Shown here: positions 8,530 through 16,513 of the stretch, piece by piece
Layout: the number at the start of each line of letters is the position of its first letter
How positions within the stretch are numbered: the stretch's first letter is position 1
Origin: Alcanivorax sp. 24
GTDB lineage: Bacteria > Pseudomonadota > Gammaproteobacteria > Pseudomonadales > Alcanivoracaceae
Reading direction: 5' to 3'
Length of the DNA: 64,000 nt
Assembly (NCBI RefSeq): GCF_004360225.1
Contig: NZ_SNUA01000003.1
Span: 355,934-419,933, forward strand
Made by a program: the position numbers and the translations under genes
Notes under the pieces: model-generated
What the model saw: the letters and a program-made list of their open reading frames with translations, nothing else
Told to the model about the DNA's origin: nothing
The model's database searches: none

Positions 8530-9643
8530 GGTGCTCCGATATCCGTGTTTCAGGACGGGCGCCAACCAGTCGCTGGTAATGGCGCACCAGACTGTCCACC
8601 ACCTTGTCCCAACCGTGCTCCACCTCCACGTGGCGTCGCGCTCGCTCACCCATGGCTACCGGGTCAAGTTCCCCGAACAGGGCCCGCACCGCCGCCGCCA
8701 TGGCCTCCCCGTCATGGGGCGGCACTCTTATTCCACACTCCTCCGGCACCACTTCCGGCAAGGCACCGCCATCGGCACAGATCACCGGGATTCCGGAGGC
8801 CATGGCCTCGAGCGCGACCAGCCCGAAGGTTTCCTGATCCCCGGCGTGCAGCAGCACATCCGACGACGCCAGCCAGGCCGCCACTTCCGTCGCCGGCAGA
8901 AACCCCTCGAATACCGTGGTGTTACCCGGTGCCTCCGGCTGCGCTCCGGTACCGATCAGCAACAGGTGATAACCGGAGCCCAGCTTCCGCATGGCATCGA
9001 ACAACACTGGCAGATGCTTCTCCTGGGAGCCGCGACCGGCGAACACCAATAAACGCTCGTGTTCGCCGAGCCCCAGACGCGCCCGAGCCAACGGGTCGGC
9101 CCGGTTGGGATGAAAAACGTGAGCGTCCACGCCCAACGGCTGGATTTCCACATTGTGCAGACCACAGTCCCACAGCCGTTCGGCCATCACCCGGGACGGG
9201 CTGAGCACCAGATCGAAGCCGTCGTAAAGCTTTCTGACGTAGGCACGGGAGGCCCCGTCCAGTATCGGACTGATGCGGTTGTGCAGAAGCGTGATCAAAT
9301 CGGAGTGGTAAAAGGCCACCGCCGGCACGTCCAGCAAGCGCGCTGCCTGGCGGGCCGACCAGGCCGGTGTGTAGGGGTCGCCGGCCTCGATCAGGTCCGG
9401 TTGCAGGCCGGCGATAATATGACTCCACAGCCCGACCCGGGTGGGAAAGCGGAAACCCGGCGCCATTGGCAGGTTGAGCGCCGGCAGTTGAATCAAATCA
9501 CCCTGCAGCACTGTCTCCGCCCCCGGGTACACCACCTTGTGTTCGATGTCCCTGGCCAACAGTCCCTTGCGCTTGCTGTCCACATAGGTGTGTACCCCGC
9601 CGCTGGACTGCGCGTAAAACAACGTGGTATCGACGACTCTCAA
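8513..9643 (-). CDS. Family GT4 glycosyltransferase, TTG start
   Basis: A GT-B fold retaining glycosyltransferase of 376 residues. The N-terminal domain opens RVVDTTLFYAQSSGGVHTYV, the acceptor-side glycine-rich loop. The C-terminal domain has LLVFAGRGSQEKHLPVL and the nucleotide-sugar signature HAGDQETFGLVALEAMASG (EX7E type). The start was set at the TTG at 9643 because AAAGGAG lies 6 nt upstream; the longer ATG frame from 9757 has no such site. It is the first gene of a four-gene minus-strand run. A sugar transfer to a lipid or glycan is inferred. Confidence 0.83.
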   Translation of the reverse strand: MRVVDTTLFYAQSSGGVHTYVDSKRKGLLARDIEHKVVYPGAETVLQGDLIQLPALNLPMAPGFRFPTRVGLWSHIIAGLQPDLIEAGDPYTPAWSARQAARLLDVPAVAFYHSDLITLLHNRISPILDGASRAYVRKLYDGFDLVLSPSRVMAERLWDCGLHNVEIQPLGVDAHVFHPNRADPLARARLGLGEHERLLVFAGRGSQEKHLPVLFDAMRKLGSGYHLLLIGTGAQPEAPGNTTVFEGFLPATEVAAWLASSDVLLHAGDQETFGLVALEAMASGIPVICADGGALPEVVPEECGIRVPPHDGEAMAAAVRALFGELDPVAMGERARRHVEVEHGWDKVVDSLVRHYQRLVGARPETRISEHHGPQT

Positions 9644-9830
9644 GCGTGACTCCTTTCTCTCGCCTGTAATGAGCGCCCCGGGACCGGACCGGTTTGTGAC
9701 CCGGTAATGACCCGGGGGTTTCAATATTGTGATAGGGCTAACGGCGCGGCCGTTCAATAGAAAAGGAGAAAAAATTTCACAGGCCCGCGAATTCCCTGGG
9801 GTCGCGGTGGTAAAGGGTTGTAAAACGGGG

Positions 9831-10592
9831 TCAGCGGCCGCGCAGCGGGTCCTGCCGGTAGAACAGAGTCAACTGGCCATAGACCTCCGGCAGGATCTGT
9901 TCGAGGGGCTCCGGCGTTTCGAAAAAACTTTCCGTGATGACCGCGAAAAACTCTCCCGGATCCCGCAGGGCGTAGGGATCGAGAAAGGGCTCCCCCTCCC
10001 GCTCGGCGTTTTCCAGCGCGCTCCAGGCGCGAGTGAAGGTGTCGTGCCAGACCCGGGCGTCCATGCCGTGATGCAGTGGCGGCGCGCCGTTGGCCGCGCC
10101 ATTGCGCATATCCAGTTTGTGCGCCATCTCGTGCAGCACCACATTGAAGCCCGGCTCCGACGCCGCCGCCTGCACATCCTGCCAGGACAGCAGCACCGGT
10201 CCCCGGTCCCAGGCTTCCCCGGCCAGCACCCTCCCCTCACTGTGAACGATGCCGAACTCGTCCATCTCGTCGCCGGGCGTGACGAAGGCGTCCTCGTAGA
10301 CAATCACCGTGTACCAGCCGTCGTACCAGTCCAGGTCCAGCCCCATGATCATCACCACCGCCATGGTGGCGATCTTCAGTTGCATGGCCGGCGTCACCTG
10401 GAAATCACCGCCGCCCCGAAACTCCTTGCGCAGCAGGAAGCGCAGCGTCTGTTGGAACAATCGCTCGCGCCGCTCCCCCTGGTAACGTCGCGCTGGTGCC
10501 CAATCAGCAATGGCGTGCTCCCATTGTTCCCGGGTCACCGGCAAACGGGCCAAACGTCGGTTTTCCAACCACAGACGGGTACGGTCGAACAT
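9831..10592 (-). CDS. mtfA: MtfA-like zinc peptidase (M90)
   Basis: A 253-residue protein with the zinc-binding motif HEMAH at residues 154-158 and a downstream Glu in FFAVITESFFE as the probable third ligand. Length and layout match E. coli MtfA, an aminopeptidase that also binds and inactivates the glucose-regulon repressor Mlc. No Mlc homologue or PTS gene is in this window, so the peptidase role is surer than the sugar-signalling role. It stands alone, flanked by repeats and the glycosyltransferase operon promoter region. Confidence 0.88.
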   Translation of the reverse strand: MFDRTRLWLENRRLARLPVTREQWEHAIADWAPARRYQGERRERLFQQTLRFLLRKEFRGGGDFQVTPAMQLKIATMAVVMIMGLDLDWYDGWYTVIVYEDAFVTPGDEMDEFGIVHSEGRVLAGEAWDRGPVLLSWQDVQAAASEPGFNVVLHEMAHKLDMRNGAANGAPPLHHGMDARVWHDTFTRAWSALENAEREGEPFLDPYALRDPGEFFAVITESFFETPEPLEQILPEVYGQLTLFYRQDPLRGR

Positions 10593-10705
10593 GCGAGGTC
10601 CAGCAGGCAGAACAGGATCGCGCGGCAGCGCTCAGGCAGCTTGCCCCGTTCCCACGACACGTACAAGCATGGAACGATTGCAGGCTGTTTCAGAGCGCCG
10701 GCACG

Positions 10706-10782
10706 CCGATTCGCTGGCAAGCCGGCTTCCCACAGCGGCTTCGTGGATTGTTCCGTGGGAGGCCGGCTTGCCAGCGAATCGG
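10706..10782. repeat. REP/BIME palindrome
   Basis: A 21-bp inverted repeat (10706-10726 with 10762-10782; inner core GGCAAGCCGGCTTCCCAC) encloses CAGCGGCTTCGTGG. The arms match the Pseudomonas-type REP consensus (TGTGGGAGCsGGCTTGCC.GCGAAT). It lies between mtfA and the next membrane gene. No gene is visible in 10593-10909. Confidence 0.85.
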
Positions 10783-10909
10783 TCTGGCCTGTTGCAAGGC
10801 AGCGGTTCATGAGCAGCGATTGTGGTGCTGCCCTCTCCGCCTCCTGCTACACTTCGTTCCTGCGTCCATACTGACGCTTGTTCCGCTTTTATCCCTGGGA
10901 GAGAAAACG

Positions 10910-11377
10910 ATGGTGTTGTCCATGGCCGTGCCTTTAGTGCTGCATATACTGGCGGCGGTGATTTGGGTCGGCGGCATGTTTTTCGCCTACATGGCTTTGC
11001 GCCCCGCCATGGGTGCCACTCTGGATCCGGAGTCCCGGCCACGCTTGTGGCTGCACACACTGGACCGTTTTTTCCACTGGGTATGGGGTTGCGTGGCGGT
11101 GTTGTTGATCACTGGCCTGTGGATGGTGTTCGGTGTCTATGGAGGTATGGGTTCCACTGGCGCCTATGTGCATACCATGCTGGCGCTGGGCCTGGTAATG
11201 ATGGCGCTGTTCGCCCACGTTTACTTTGCTCCGTTCCGCCGTCTGCGCCAGGCGGTGACAGTGCGTCACAACGCAGACGCCGCCTTTCAGATAGGACAGA
11301 TCCGGCGCATTGTCGGCATCAACCTGCTGCTGGGGCTGCTGGTGATCAGCATCGCCGCCGCCGGACCCTATTTCTAA
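10910..11377 (+). CDS. CopD-like four-helix membrane protein
   Basis: A 155-residue protein with four hydrophobic segments (residues about 5-27, 50-75, 85-105 and 130-152). The N-terminal LHILAAVIWVGGMFFAYMALRP resembles the His-containing first helix of the CopD / DUF2269 group. GGAGA precedes the ATG by 6 nt. The function is not established: members have been linked to copper handling or haem. The stop codon lies at the left edge of a 141-bp MITE-like repeat. Confidence 0.65.
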   Translation: MVLSMAVPLVLHILAAVIWVGGMFFAYMALRPAMGATLDPESRPRLWLHTLDRFFHWVWGCVAVLLITGLWMVFGVYGGMGSTGAYVHTMLALGLVMMALFAHVYFAPFRRLRQAVTVRHNADAAFQIGQIRRIVGINLLLGLLVISIAAAGPYF

Positions 11378-11517
11378 GAGCCTGTTCACGATCTTTACGC
11401 CACCGCGTTGCTGCTGGAAAATACCCGGAGGGCCGGGCCCCACTTTCTTTAGGTGGAGAGTCCACCAGGAGAGAAGGGAACTCCGGCGCGGCGGCGTAAA
11501 GATCGTCAACAGGCTCT
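11377..11517. mobile_element. 141-bp MITE-like element with 32-bp terminal inverted repeats
   Basis: Left terminus 11377-11408 (AGAGCCTGTTCACGATCTTT...) and right terminus 11486-11517 are complementary over 32 bp with two mismatches. The interior holds another small hairpin (GGTGGA gag TCCACC). There is no coding capacity. A related single end occurs at 52165-52198. Termini of the form GAGCCTGTTCA resemble insertion-sequence ends, so a non-autonomous transposable element is the best reading. Confidence 0.7.
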
Positions 11518-11624
11518 AAGTATCCAGCGATCCCACGGCCCGGCCCGTGGCCGGTGAAGCCGCCATGCCGCCGTGCTAGAATCCGCATCGCCGTGCAAGG
11601 CGGCCCCACACTTGTAGCGGAGTT

Positions 11625-12593
11625 ATGGTCCTTCCCAGTTCGACCAAATCGGATCTTCTGCTGGTCTGCGTGACCTTGTTGGCGGCAGTCAGTTGGATGT
11701 TCTCCAAGGAGGCGGTGTTGCTGATGCCGCCTCTTCTGTTCATGTGCCTGCGTTTTCTGCTGGCCGGCCTGATTCTGGCTTTGGTGGGACAGCGGCAATT
11801 GCGCCGCATGAATCGGGATCAGTACTGGCGCAGCGTCCAGGTAGGCATGGTGTTCGGCACCGCCATGAGTTTCTGGATCATGGGACTGCACTACGGCAAC
11901 CATGTCGGTGAAGGCGCTTTCATCACCAGTCTTGGCGTAGTGCTGGTCCCGGTAATGGCGCGCCTGGTGTTCAAGGAGCAGCCGCCGCTGAGTACCTGGC
12001 TGGCGCTGCCGGTGGCGGTGTGCGGGCTGGCGCTGCTATCTCTGGACGGTGGCTTCCAGGCCGAGTTGGGGCAGCTGTTCTTTCTTGCCTCGGCGACGAT
12101 TTTCGCGTTGTTTTTCACCCTCAACACCCGCGCCGCCAATAACGCCACCATCACCGGCGCCGGTGGCCGGATCACCACCCGCGAACGGGTACCGGCACTG
12201 GCGCTGACCTCCGTGGTGTTGGGCACGGTGGGGCTGGTCACCGGCACCGCCTCGCTGTTGCTGGAGCCCTGGAGCCCCACTTTCCATTCCGGCGAACTGG
12301 GCCTGGTGATCGCCGCCTGGGTGGTTGCCAGTGCCACCCTGGGCACCGCCGCCCGTTTCTTTCTGCAGACCTATGCGCAGAGCCTGTCCATGCACAGCCA
12401 TGGTGTGGTGATCATGATCCTGGAACCAATGTGGACCGCGCTGCTGGCGGCATTCTGGTTCGGCGAAACCATGAACGCCACCCAACTGAGCGGCTGCGCG
12501 ATGATCTTTCTGGCGCTGCTGGTCAACCGCTGGGGCGCGATACGGCGGGTGCTCAAACGCTGGATCGATCAACGCCGGGCGGCACGCGCGTGA
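11625..12593 (+). CDS. EamA/DMT superfamily transporter
   Basis: A 322-residue protein with about ten membrane helices in two repeated halves, the layout of drug/metabolite transporters. WMFSKEAVLLMPPLLFMCLR and FLQTYAQSLSMHSHGVVIMI are the typical first-helix and second-repeat signatures. A GGAG lies very close to the start (2 nt), so the true start is slightly uncertain. Its stop overlaps the GTG of the next small gene (GTGA). The cargo, likely a small metabolite or amino acid, is unknown. Confidence 0.82.
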   Translation: MVLPSSTKSDLLLVCVTLLAAVSWMFSKEAVLLMPPLLFMCLRFLLAGLILALVGQRQLRRMNRDQYWRSVQVGMVFGTAMSFWIMGLHYGNHVGEGAFITSLGVVLVPVMARLVFKEQPPLSTWLALPVAVCGLALLSLDGGFQAELGQLFFLASATIFALFFTLNTRAANNATITGAGGRITTRERVPALALTSVVLGTVGLVTGTASLLLEPWSPTFHSGELGLVIAAWVVASATLGTAARFFLQTYAQSLSMHSHGVVIMILEPMWTALLAAFWFGETMNATQLSGCAMIFLALLVNRWGAIRRVLKRWIDQRRAARA

Positions 12594-12832
12594 TCCCGGA
12601 TCGCGGCGGTCCACTGCTGCTCCTGGCGGTGATCAGCCTGCTGCTGTTCGCACCGTTGGGGCCGGTGGTCTGGTGGTGGGCGCGGAAGGACTTGGATGCC
12701 ATGGCGGCCGGCCGCGTGGACCCAGTGGGGCGCCCCTTCACATTGTGGGCCCGTGGGGTGTCGATGGCCGCCACCCTGCTGTTGGCGATGATGTTGATCG
12801 GGATATTGACTGCTTTATTTTCAATGAGATAG
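12590..12832 (+). CDS. Small two-helix membrane protein
   Basis: An 80-residue protein starting at a GTG that overlaps the transporter stop codon by 4 bp, so it is probably translated by coupling. Two hydrophobic stretches (LLLLAVISLLLFAPLGPVVW and VSMAATLLLAMMLIGILTAL) flank a short polar loop starting WARKDLDAMAAGR. It resembles small DUF4190-like or transporter-accessory proteins, but I do not recognise a named family. Confidence 0.6.
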   Translation: MIPDRGGPLLLLAVISLLLFAPLGPVVWWWARKDLDAMAAGRVDPVGRPFTLWARGVSMAATLLLAMMLIGILTALFSMR

Positions 12833-12979
12833 CATCTTTTTTTAATCTCAAATCAAGATCAAGAAGGTCCATTTTTCAACGCCTCCGTTGAAGCCGCTAC
12901 CCGCCGCCCCCATCTGCTGGCGCTACTGTTTTTAATTAAGCCGGTTTGACCGTCAATCCACCATCGCCGGAAACCTCAC

Positions 12980-13366
12980 TTGGTCGCTCTGTCGTCACGC
13001 AGCCTTCGCTCCCACCGTCGGGCACCGACAGGGAGTCTGCTCGCCCATCTGCTATGGGTGCTAATGCTGCTTGCCGCACCGCATTCCGGTCAGGCGTCTG
13101 GTACCGCCAAAGACGGACCGCACACCCGGCCCCTCGACGGTGCCGCTCAACTGGCTCTGCCCTCCGGCTACCAGGTCCGTGGCGATACTTTCGCCGCTGA
13201 TCACCACGACAACGGCGGTAACGCAGCGCTACTACCGTGGCTGCCGTCGGTGCCGCCGACATCGTCCCGCCCTGGCCCGCTTCCTCCGCACCACCCCCTG
13301 GCGGTGGCTGTCGAGCACCACCGACCACAGGCTCCCCGCGCCCCACCCGCGTTCTCCATGCTTTGA
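12980..13366 (+). CDS. Doubtful secreted ORF upstream of secDF (possibly frameshifted)
   Basis: The 608-bp gap 12833-13440 holds AT-rich sequence up to about 12945, then this ORF of 128 codons. Its N-terminal half has a signal-peptide-like stretch (LLAHLLWVLMLLAAPHSGQA) and codon use like its neighbours. From about 13225 the GC-rich third-position pattern seems to move to another frame, so the gene may be broken or may not be a gene at all. No family is recognised. Confidence 0.25.
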   Translation: MVALSSRSLRSHRRAPTGSLLAHLLWVLMLLAAPHSGQASGTAKDGPHTRPLDGAAQLALPSGYQVRGDTFAADHHDNGGNAALLPWLPSVPPTSSRPGPLPPHHPLAVAVEHHRPQAPRAPPAFSML

Positions 13367-13440
13367 CACCAAGAACACCGCCACAAGGTGGCGCCTTCGG
13401 GCGCGCGCCCGGCGGAGAGTGGTTTTAATGGAGAACGAAC

Positions 13441-15924
13441 TTGAACCGATTTCGCTTACGGGCGACGGCCTATGCCCTCGTCATTCTGCTTGGTGTGCTC
13501 GCCGCACTGCCGAGTATCCTGCCACCGACGTCGTTGCAATGGGCGCCGGACTGGTATCGTCAACACCACCTGTCCCTGGGGTTGGACCTCCAGGGCGGCT
13601 CCCATGTGCTGCTGAAAGTCGAACAGGGACCACTGCTGGCCGAGAAAACCCGCAAGATCGCTCAGGAGCTGAGCCAGCGCCTGGACCGCAACGGTATTCA
13701 ACATGGCCGCCCGGTCGTCGACGCTGATCATGTACGCCTGGCCATTCGCCCGGCTGCCGCCATGGAAGCCGCCGAGCGGCTGGCCGCGGACATCCGGGAC
13801 AATCAGGGCCGCCGCCAACTCGCCGTGACTCACGATGGTCTGTTTCTGCTGTTACGGCCTTCTTCCAGTCTGTCGCAACAGGTGGTCAGCGATGCGGTGG
13901 AACGCAGCCTGGATGTAGTGCGCCGCCGCATTGATGAAACCGGCGTGGTGGAACCCCGGGGCACCCGCCAGGGCGACGATGCCATTCTGGTGCAACTGCC
14001 CGGCGTTACCGATCCGGAACGCATCACCGCCCTGCTCGGCCGCACCGCGCGCCTGACCTTCCACCTGGTCGCCGATGGCAGCGGCCCGGATCGTACCCTG
14101 GCGCTACCGGGAGCGGAGGACGGCCGGCGCTACCAGGTCGAGGCCACGCCTTTACTGGACGGCGGACAGCTGGCCGACGCCCGCCTGGGCTTCGACAGCC
14201 GTACTCATCAGCCGGTGGTGAATTTCACTCTGGACAGCGACGGTGCCCGCCTGTTCGGCGACATTACCACCCACAACGTGGGCCGGCCCTTCGCGGTGGT
14301 GCTGGACGGCGAGGTCATCACCGCGCCGGTGATCCGGACTCCGATCACCGCCGGTCGCGGTGAAATCAGCGGCAACTTCACCCCACAGCAGGCCGGTGAC
14401 CTGGCCATGTTATTGCGCGCCGGCTCCCTGCCCGCTCCGTTGCAAGTGGTGGAGCAACGCACGGTGGGCGCGGAGCTCGGCGGCGACACCATCCGCATGG
14501 GCGTGATCAGCGGCGCCCTCGGCGCGGCCCTGGTGCTGGTGTTCATGATCTCGATCTATCGCCGTTGGGGCGTGATCGCCAACACCGCACTGGCCATCAA
14601 CGTGCTACTGGTACTGGGCTTGCTGGCCAGTTTCGGCGCCACCCTGACGCTGCCGGGCATCGCTGGTCTGATCCTTGGCGTCGGCATGGCGGTGGACGCC
14701 AATATCCTGATCAATGAACGCATCCGCGAGGAAACCGAGAAAGGCAAGAATGCCATGGCGGCCCTGCGCGCCGGCTTTCAGCGCGCCTTCGCCACCATCG
14801 TCGACGCCAACATCACCACGCTGATCGCCGTCGGGCTGCTGTTCGGTTTCGGCAGCGGTCCGGTGCGCGGCTTCGCCGTGACCATGGCGGTGGGTCTGCT
14901 AGTATCCATGTTCACTTCGGTGTCGGTGACCCGGTTACTAATGGAATGGCGGCTGCGACGGCGGCAGCGGCAACCGCTGGCGCTGCCGGAGGTGCCCGGA
15001 TTTCAGCGCCTGCGACAACACCAGCGGCCAATTCAGTTCATGCGCGTGAAGGCGTTGGGCATCGTGCTGTCGGTGCTGCTCTCGGCACTGTCTCTGGGCT
15101 CCCTGGCTTGGCCCGGATTGAATCAGGGTATCGATTTCCTCGGCGGTACCGCCATGGAAGTTCAGGTGCCGGCATCGTTGCCGGAGAATGCTCTGCGTCA
15201 GGCATTGCGGGACGCCGGCCTCGCCGACGCGGCGTTGCAGCCATTCGCCGATGACGGCCATTTCCTGGTGCGGATGCCCGCCAGCGACGATGGTAACGCC
15301 AGGGTGGAAGCGGCGAAGACAGCGATCACCCAATTGGACGCCGACAGTCGTTTTCCACGGGTGGATATGGTCGGCCCGGCGGTCAGCGGTGGCTTCATTG
15401 AAGCCAGCATCCTGGCGGTGCTACTGGCCGGGGCGGGCATGTTCGCCTACCTGCGGCTGCGCTTCGAACGGCATTTCGCCTGGGCGGCGCTGATCACCCT
15501 GCTGCTGGACGTGAGCAAGACACTGGGGTTCTTTGTGCTGACCGGGGTGGAATTCAACCTCACCGCCATCGCCGCCCTGCTGACGCTGATCGGTTACTCG
15601 GTGAACGACAAAGTGGTGGTGTTCGATCGCATCCGTGAAAACCAGAAGCTCAATCCGGATCAGCCGTTGGAGACGCTCATCAACGTCAGTCTGACCCAGG
15701 TGCTGACCCGCACTTTGTTCACCTCCGCCACCACCTTCCTGGCCCTGCTGCCGATGGGGTTGCTGGGTGGCGGCGCGGTGGCCAGCTTCGCCCTGCCGGT
15801 GCTGTTCGGCATTGTTGTCGGCACCACCTCTTCCATGTACATCGCCGCGCCCATGGCGATGTTCCTGGAGCGCTGGCGGCCGACGCAACGGGCAGACACG
15901 GAGGCGCTGGCGGAACGACCCTGA
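13441..15924 (+). CDS. secDF: Fused SecD-SecF protein translocase subunit
   Basis: An 827-residue fusion of SecD and SecF, the proton-driven partners of SecYEG that pull exported proteins out of the translocon. SecD motifs: LGLDLQGGSHVLLKVE (about residues 47-62), RRIDETGVVEPRG and DANILINERIREE. SecF motifs: GIDFLGGTAMEV, then GYSVNDKVVVFDRIREN and LTRTLFTSATTFLALL. There are about twelve membrane helices. The start is a TTG with GGAGA 7 nt upstream, and no in-frame ATG is nearby. Gammaproteobacteria usually carry yajC-secD-secF as separate genes. Here there is no yajC, so this may be a second, accessory SecDF. Confidence 0.9.
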   Translation: MNRFRLRATAYALVILLGVLAALPSILPPTSLQWAPDWYRQHHLSLGLDLQGGSHVLLKVEQGPLLAEKTRKIAQELSQRLDRNGIQHGRPVVDADHVRLAIRPAAAMEAAERLAADIRDNQGRRQLAVTHDGLFLLLRPSSSLSQQVVSDAVERSLDVVRRRIDETGVVEPRGTRQGDDAILVQLPGVTDPERITALLGRTARLTFHLVADGSGPDRTLALPGAEDGRRYQVEATPLLDGGQLADARLGFDSRTHQPVVNFTLDSDGARLFGDITTHNVGRPFAVVLDGEVITAPVIRTPITAGRGEISGNFTPQQAGDLAMLLRAGSLPAPLQVVEQRTVGAELGGDTIRMGVISGALGAALVLVFMISIYRRWGVIANTALAINVLLVLGLLASFGATLTLPGIAGLILGVGMAVDANILINERIREETEKGKNAMAALRAGFQRAFATIVDANITTLIAVGLLFGFGSGPVRGFAVTMAVGLLVSMFTSVSVTRLLMEWRLRRRQRQPLALPEVPGFQRLRQHQRPIQFMRVKALGIVLSVLLSALSLGSLAWPGLNQGIDFLGGTAMEVQVPASLPENALRQALRDAGLADAALQPFADDGHFLVRMPASDDGNARVEAAKTAITQLDADSRFPRVDMVGPAVSGGFIEASILAVLLAGAGMFAYLRLRFERHFAWAALITLLLDVSKTLGFFVLTGVEFNLTAIAALLTLIGYSVNDKVVVFDRIRENQKLNPDQPLETLINVSLTQVLTRTLFTSATTFLALLPMGLLGGGAVASFALPVLFGIVVGTTSSMYIAAPMAMFLERWRPTQRADTEALAERP

Positions 15925-15975
15925 GCCCCTCGCGGTTCGTGGATCAGTGGTGTCCCGGAATTCAAAGGCACGCTC

Positions 15976-16047
15976 CATTCGCGGCCAAGGCCGCTTCCCA
16001 CGGAAGGCACTACCAAGCCGCTGTGGGAAGCTGCTTTAGCAGCGAAG
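15976..16047. repeat. REP pair (BIME)
   Basis: Two inverted REP-like units: ATTCGCGGCCAAGGCCGCTT near 15977 and CTGTGGGAAGCTGC with TTTAGCAGCGAA near 16021-16045. Each forms its own hairpin, with AAGCCG in the spacer. It fills most of the 168-bp gap between secDF and the ACBP gene. Confidence 0.75.
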
Positions 16048-16092
16048 GCGGCGGTGGGCTTACCCACCGACCGCCACGTTGGCGTCCGGCTC

Positions 16093-16356
16093 TCAACCGT
16101 GACTCTTCAGCAACGCTTCCACCTTACTGATGTAGTTTTGCCGCGCGCTGTCCTGGTCCATGCCCTTGAGCCTGGCCCAGGCGTCGTACTTGGCGCGCCC
16201 CACCATATCCAGCATGCCCGGCCGCTTGCCGGTCACGTCACCGACACTGCCCTGCTTGAAATGGGCGTACAGATACAACAGGTCATCGTTGCCCGGCTTG
16301 CGTGACAGGGTCTGTACGTCCTTGCGGGCCTGTTCAAATTGCTCTTCATACGCCAT
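16093..16356 (-). CDS. Acyl-CoA-binding protein
   Basis: An 87-residue four-helix ACBP that binds long-chain acyl-CoA in the cytoplasm. Signature segments are LLYLYAHFKQGSVGDV and KYDAWARLKGM, with the conserved Tyr and Lys residues that contact the CoA moiety. AAGG lies upstream of the ATG. ACBPs are common in eukaryotes and patchy in bacteria; they occur in lipid-rich marine genera. Divergent from the membrane GAF protein. It probably buffers acyl-CoA for lipid or storage metabolism. Confidence 0.93.
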   Translation of the reverse strand: MAYEEQFEQARKDVQTLSRKPGNDDLLYLYAHFKQGSVGDVTGKRPGMLDMVGRAKYDAWARLKGMDQDSARQNYISKVEALLKSHG

Positions 16357-16513
16357 TATTCGTACCTTCAGGTTGTGTTACCCATTTATCATTAGTCCGT
16401 TGCCCGGCGCGCTATCATGCCCCGGTTCGGCAAATAGTGTCCGCACCCACCAACGGAAGCAACCGGGCAAGCGACCACATAATAAGCAGCAACGTCAAAG
16501 AACGGGGGACTCC

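Noticed and set aside
8530..8649. 40-residue N-terminal extension of the deacetylase-like protein
   Set aside because: It is encoded inside the glycosyltransferase gene. The conserved part begins after the ATG at 8529, and the extension has no family match by eye.
10496..10909. Upstream extension of the CopD-like gene
   Set aside because: It passes through a REP palindrome. The ATG at 10910 has a good ribosome site and begins the first membrane helix.
12875..12892. Terminator after the small membrane protein
   Set aside because: TTCAACG/CGTTGAA forms a hairpin, but no T-run follows on either strand.
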